A stretch of 8,837 nt of DNA from Bacteriovorax sp. UBA1852 (GTDB taxonomy: Bacteria > Bdellovibrionota > Bacteriovoracia > Bacteriovoracales > Bacteriovoracaceae): contig DDIK01000143.1 of NCBI GenBank assembly GCA_002338505.1, forward strand, positions 1 to 8,837. The letters run 5' to 3'. The notes beneath the pieces are model-generated. The model saw only the letters and a list, made by a program, of their open reading frames with translations, had not been told where the DNA came from and searched no databases. Positions 6,496 to 8,837 of the stretch are shown here, in pieces (within the stretch, counting starts at the first letter, position 1; each line of letters begins with the position of its first letter). The position numbers were made by a program, and so were the translations under genes.

Positions 6496-6862
6496 CACTC
6501 TCTCCGTAGCTGAGCTTTGCTTTGACTTGAAATATGTCATTATACCCATTTGAAGGGCAAACTCGTGCGCGACAGGAACCACTGTGATTACTCGGTAAGC
6601 TGTCATAACTAACAGTAACATTTAGCTTTTCACCATTCTCGTCAAATAACGTGTACTCAGGACCTTTGTCAGAAAGTAGATCTATTTTCATTTTACCGAT
6701 CATAAACGAGCTAATTTTTCCCTTGTTCAGAATAATACCCTCTTGAACATTGTTCTTTTTGTAGAGAATAAGCTGCTTATCCTCTCCTTCAAGACTGCTG
6801 CAAACTAATGCATAACTTTGTAAACTTACTAACGTTGCTAAACCAATAATCATTTTCTTCAT
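6473..6862 (-). CDS. Small secreted protein with four cysteines, function unknown
   Basis: I do not recognise a named family for this 129-residue protein. It starts with a clear signal peptide (MKKMIIGLATLVSLQSYA), probably cleaved near residue 18, so the mature protein of about 110 residues is periplasmic or exported. It contains four cysteines (C21, C97, C102 and C128), enough for two disulfides that would tie the N and C termini to the central SCRARVC loop. Predicted strands alternate with turns, which suggests a small beta-rich fold. The start has a good AAGGAG ribosome site and a plausible promoter upstream. It is the first gene of a two-gene unit with the dihaem cytochrome and is divergent from a LysR-type regulator. 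The bias of its coding frame and its signal peptide support it over the overlapping frame. Confidence 0.75.
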   Translation of the reverse strand: MKKMIIGLATLVSLQSYALVCSSLEGEDKQLILYKKNNVQEGIILNKGKISSFMIGKMKIDLLSDKGPEYTLFDENGEKLNVTVSYDSLPSNHSGSCRARVCPSNGYNDIFQVKAKLSYGESVEYFECL

Positions 6863-6893
6863 TTCTATCTCCTTGTTTTGATTTGGTGAAATA

Positions 6894-6922
6894 TTTATAA
6901 GTCTGAATTTGATAGTTGAAAA
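6894..6922 (-). promoter_or_regulatory. Probable sigma70-type promoter for the secreted protein / dihaem cytochrome pair
   Basis: On the - strand, TATAAA (6899-6894) matches the -10 consensus at five of six positions. TTTTCA (6922-6917) matches the -35 at four of six, with a 17-base spacer. The -10 lies about 30 bases before the ATG at 6862, leaving room for the AAGGAG ribosome site. The region is very AT-rich, so chance matches are likely. Confidence 0.45.
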
Positions 6923-6923
6923 A

Positions 6924-6948
6924 TTAATAATATTTATATATGTATTAA
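6924..6948. promoter_or_regulatory. AT-rich inverted repeat in the divergent spacer, possible LysR-type operator
   Basis: TTAATA (6924-6929) and TATTAA (6943-6948) form an inverted repeat with a 13-base gap, just upstream of the LysR-type gene and next to the divergent promoter. LysR-type regulators often bind such dyads between themselves and a divergent target. In sequence this AT-rich the match may be accidental. Confidence 0.25.
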
Positions 6949-6956
6949 ATTAATTT

Positions 6957-7796
6957 ATGGATTTAAAGTACGACGATATACATACATTCTTAGAAGTTTA
7001 TAAGGCGGGCACTTTTACAAAGGCTTCAAGATCACTTGGAATAACGCAATCTGCTTTAAGCCAGAAAGTATCTCGACTTGAAGAAGTACTTAATGCAACC
7101 CTGTTTATTAGATTACCTCGTTCGTTGGAGCTGACTTCTAGTGGTGAAAAATTACTGATATATGCAAGACAGTGTGTTCAGTTACAAGATGACTTTCTCA
7201 ATAACTTTGATCAGTACAGTGAAGAATTAAGTGGAGTCATTAGAATAGCTGGATTCTCATCTGTGATGAGGTCAGTCGTTATTCCAGCTCTTTCAAATTT
7301 TATTACAGAGAATCCTAAGGTTAGTATAGAGTTTTCTTCTCATGAAATGGGGGAACTTGAAGAGATGCTTCTCAAGTCACAGGCTGATTTTATTATTACC
7401 GATTATTTCCTAAACAAGACAAATACTGACGAAATTCAGTTCTTTGAAGAGGAATACGTAGAGATCTTCTCTAAGAAAAGTAAAAACAAAAGAATATATC
7501 TTGATCACAGCTCCATTGATAATGCCACAAGCTCGTTCTTTGATTTTCAAAAAATTAAAATGACCTATGAAAGGCGATATATGGGAGATGTCTATAGTAT
7601 CATCGACGGTGTTAGTTTAGGTCTTGGGCGAGCGATTATGTCAAAGCATCTTGTTCTTAATGATAGAAAGTTTTCAGTTGTTAAGCACAAGAAGAAATAT
7701 ATTCGGCCAGTGGTATTATCGCGCCTAAAGCAGAAATACCACTCACCACTTCACAGTAGGGTATATGAGATTCTTACTGAGGATCACCTTTGTTGA
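6957..7796 (+). CDS. LysR-type transcriptional regulator
   Basis: This 279-residue DNA-binding regulator is slightly shorter than the usual ~300. The N-terminal winged helix-turn-helix (about 5-65) has the family pattern: DIHTFLEVYKAGTFTKAS, then ITQSALSQKVSRLEE as the recognition helix (29-43), then the wing FIRLPRSLELTSSGEKL. A linker helix (about 66-90) leads to the periplasmic-binding-protein-like effector domain (about 92-270), which begins GVIRIAGFSSVMRSVVIPAL. The ligand cannot be told from sequence. No Shine-Dalgarno sequence precedes the ATG and the leader is almost pure A/T, so initiation may be leaderless or weak. It is divergent from the secreted protein/dihaem cytochrome pair, which makes that pair a natural candidate target; this is inference from arrangement. 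Its 3' end overlaps the convergent acyltransferase-like gene by 23 bases. Confidence 0.93.
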   Translation: MDLKYDDIHTFLEVYKAGTFTKASRSLGITQSALSQKVSRLEEVLNATLFIRLPRSLELTSSGEKLLIYARQCVQLQDDFLNNFDQYSEELSGVIRIAGFSSVMRSVVIPALSNFITENPKVSIEFSSHEMGELEEMLLKSQADFIITDYFLNKTNTDEIQFFEEEYVEIFSKKSKNKRIYLDHSSIDNATSSFFDFQKIKMTYERRYMGDVYSIIDGVSLGLGRAIMSKHLVLNDRKFSVVKHKKKYIRPVVLSRLKQKYHSPLHSRVYEILTEDHLC

Positions 7797-8580
7797 GTCT
7801 TGTTTTTGGAAGAACAACAGAGTGAGGCTTAACAGTAACCTTTTCTCCTATAATGACATCTCCCATTAGCGAGGCCTTGAGACCAATTGTGGCACCTTTT
7901 TTAATCTGTGTTTTGGCCAAAACTAAAAAACCACCTTGTGCGTAATGGCCAAAGATTGTTGCTGATCCGCCAATGGTCACATTATCTTCAAGCTCAATAA
8001 GACACGGGTCAGAAATATTTGAAGTGTTTACAACACAGTTCTTTCCAATCTTCATTCCCATTAACCTATAAAATAAAATATTGAGTGGAGTAGGTGTTAC
8101 AAAGTCTAAGAAAGTATATCTTACAAGCTGAACAAGAGCATTGTGATAATACCAAGGTATTGTCTCCAGAGAAAACCAATTTCCTCTAAATGGACGTATT
8201 TTTCCTGGCATCAGTTTATTAAAAAAAGGAACTACAAGAATTAGGATAATTCCATAAAGTAAGTACCCTAGAGAAAGCGCCATTCCTGTTGCAAAAACTC
8301 TCAGTAGTAAATGATAGTCAGCAGTAAATTCATAAACGTTTATGACGAAGTAGACACCAGGAGTAAAAGCAATAGAGAAGGATAGAAAGTATGCAATGGT
8401 TGCAGGAACAGCAGCAAGAATAAAAGACATCCCTTTATTTCTTCTAAGAAACCTTTCCATAGCACCAGCTAGGCCTGTCTTATCTGACTCAAGTGAGGTG
8501 ACATCAACTTTCTTTCTAGTTTTCTTAGCCTCTTCAATATGAGGCAGGTCTTCCATGGCCTTTTCTTTTTTCTTAGTCAT
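7774..8580 (-). CDS. Membrane-anchored left-handed beta-helix (hexapeptide-repeat) acyltransferase-like protein
   Basis: This 268-residue protein has a charged cytoplasmic N-terminal tail (about 1-50), two hydrophobic regions (about 52-80 and 93-120), and a C-terminal hexapeptide-repeat domain (about 175-258). The repeat domain shows the [LIV]-G-x4 rhythm: MKIGKNCVV, IELEDNVTIGGSATI, TQIKKGATIGLKASLMG, VIIGEKVTVKPHSVV. H212 in FGHYAQGG is a possible catalytic or binding His. The arrangement resembles one unit of the C-terminal region of Pls/PosA-type synthetases, which also pair membrane helices with beta-helix domains. Acyl or acetyl transfer to a membrane-delivered amine or alcohol is the family-level guess; the substrate is unknown. 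The start overlaps the stop of the upstream PLP-enzyme gene as ATGA, with AAGGAG at 8590-8585, so the two are probably co-translated and functionally linked. A downstream Met (residue 9) is a possible alternative start. Confidence 0.78.
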   Translation of the reverse strand: MTKKKEKAMEDLPHIEEAKKTRKKVDVTSLESDKTGLAGAMERFLRRNKGMSFILAAVPATIAYFLSFSIAFTPGVYFVINVYEFTADYHLLLRVFATGMALSLGYLLYGIILILVVPFFNKLMPGKIRPFRGNWFSLETIPWYYHNALVQLVRYTFLDFVTPTPLNILFYRLMGMKIGKNCVVNTSNISDPCLIELEDNVTIGGSATIFGHYAQGGFLVLAKTQIKKGATIGLKASLMGDVIIGEKVTVKPHSVVLPKTRLNKGDPQ

Positions 8581-8837
8581 ATTACTCCTTCAATCTGACT
8601 AATTACTTTTGCGCAATTTCTTATATCTTGTTCATCTAGATACATCGATATTCCAAAACGTAGAATATTCTTTCGAGAGTCAGTCATTATGTTTTTATCT
8701 CTTAAGTATTCTACCACTCTTGTCGTGATTTCAACACTGGGTAAGCGGTACACTAGGAAGTTCCCACAGTTTAATGTATCAGATACAAGGTATTGCGCCA
8801 GTGCTGTCATTTCTGTTTCTTTAATAAATAGATTTTG
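8577..8837 (-). CDS. C-terminal end of a PLP-dependent aminotransferase class V / kynureninase-like protein (partial)
   Basis: Only the last 86 codons are in the window. The frame stays open to the window edge, so the true start lies beyond position 8837. The Met at 8810 is probably internal. The segment matches the small C-terminal domain of fold-type I PLP enzymes of class V: GNFLVYRLPS, then VVEYLRDKNIMTDSR, then NILRFGISMYLDEQDI, where the Arg before FG is the usual carboxylate-binding position. The catalytic Lys and cofactor site lie in the missing part. Aminotransferase, kynureninase-like hydrolase and cysteine desulfurase-like activities cannot be told apart here. Its TGA stop overlaps the ATG of the beta-helix acyltransferase-like gene, which suggests that the product of this enzyme is acylated or that both act in one pathway (inference). 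Confidence 0.68.
   Translation of the reverse strand, partial: QNLFIKETEMTALAQYLVSDTLNCGNFLVYRLPSVEITTRVVEYLRDKNIMTDSRKNILRFGISMYLDEQDIRNCAKVISQIEGVI

Noticed and set aside
6499..6621. N-terminal extension of the dihaem cytochrome frame up to the ATG at 6621
   Set aside because: It overlaps the well-supported secreted-protein gene (signal peptide, ribosome site, promoter), has no ribosome site of its own, and does not resemble an export signal.
7800..7817. Weak TTGTT...AACAA dyad after the LysR stop as a terminator
   Set aside because: It has only five A/T-rich pairs, lies inside the convergent coding sequence, and has no T run.

Overview
This AT-rich window looks like the chromosome of a Gram-negative bacterium. 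The best guess is the Bdellovibrionota (Bacteriovorax/Halobacteriovorax-like). The guess rests on recalled protein style (multiheme cytochromes tied to a cytochrome b complex, a Cys-repeat lipoprotein, a DUF420 oxidase-maturation protein), not on a marker gene. All gaps between genes are under 100 bases, so coding density is very high.

Region 1 (1-4656, + strand) is the distal part of a respiratory operon. It encodes a membrane protein carrying the C-terminal half of cytochrome b (18-1094), a very large membrane-anchored cytochrome c with eight CXXCH haem sites (1126-3969) and cytochrome c oxidase subunit III (3984-4622). A strong intrinsic terminator closes it (4629-4656). The inferred electron path is quinol, cytochrome b/Rieske, octahaem cytochrome, haem-copper oxidase. 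The Rieske protein, the N-terminal cytochrome b and oxidase subunits I and II are not in the window and probably lie upstream.

Region 2 (4659-5824, + strand) holds a small Cys-rich lipoprotein made of two internal repeats, a 71-residue membrane protein starting its mature part with CPGC, and an overlapping DUF420 (YozB/CtaM-like) protein probably needed for oxidase maturation.

Region 3 (5821-6862, - strand) is a pair of exported proteins: a small four-cysteine secreted protein and a dihaem cytochrome c. Their junction contains a perfect 13-bp hairpin that hides a consensus Shine-Dalgarno sequence. The ATG behind that site is out of frame with the cytochrome, so the cytochrome's start is a real puzzle.

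Region 4 (6957-8837) has a LysR-type regulator on the + strand, divergent from region 3. Facing it on the - strand are a membrane-anchored left-handed beta-helix acyltransferase-like protein and the C-terminal end of a fold-type I PLP enzyme (class V aminotransferase/kynureninase-like) that runs off the window. The last two overlap by ATGA and look co-translated.

Most unusual points: the octahaem cytochrome with its periplasmic coiled-coil hairpin and His-rich tip, the Glu-less Qo motif (APWY) in cytochrome b, and the Shine-Dalgarno-sequestering hairpin.
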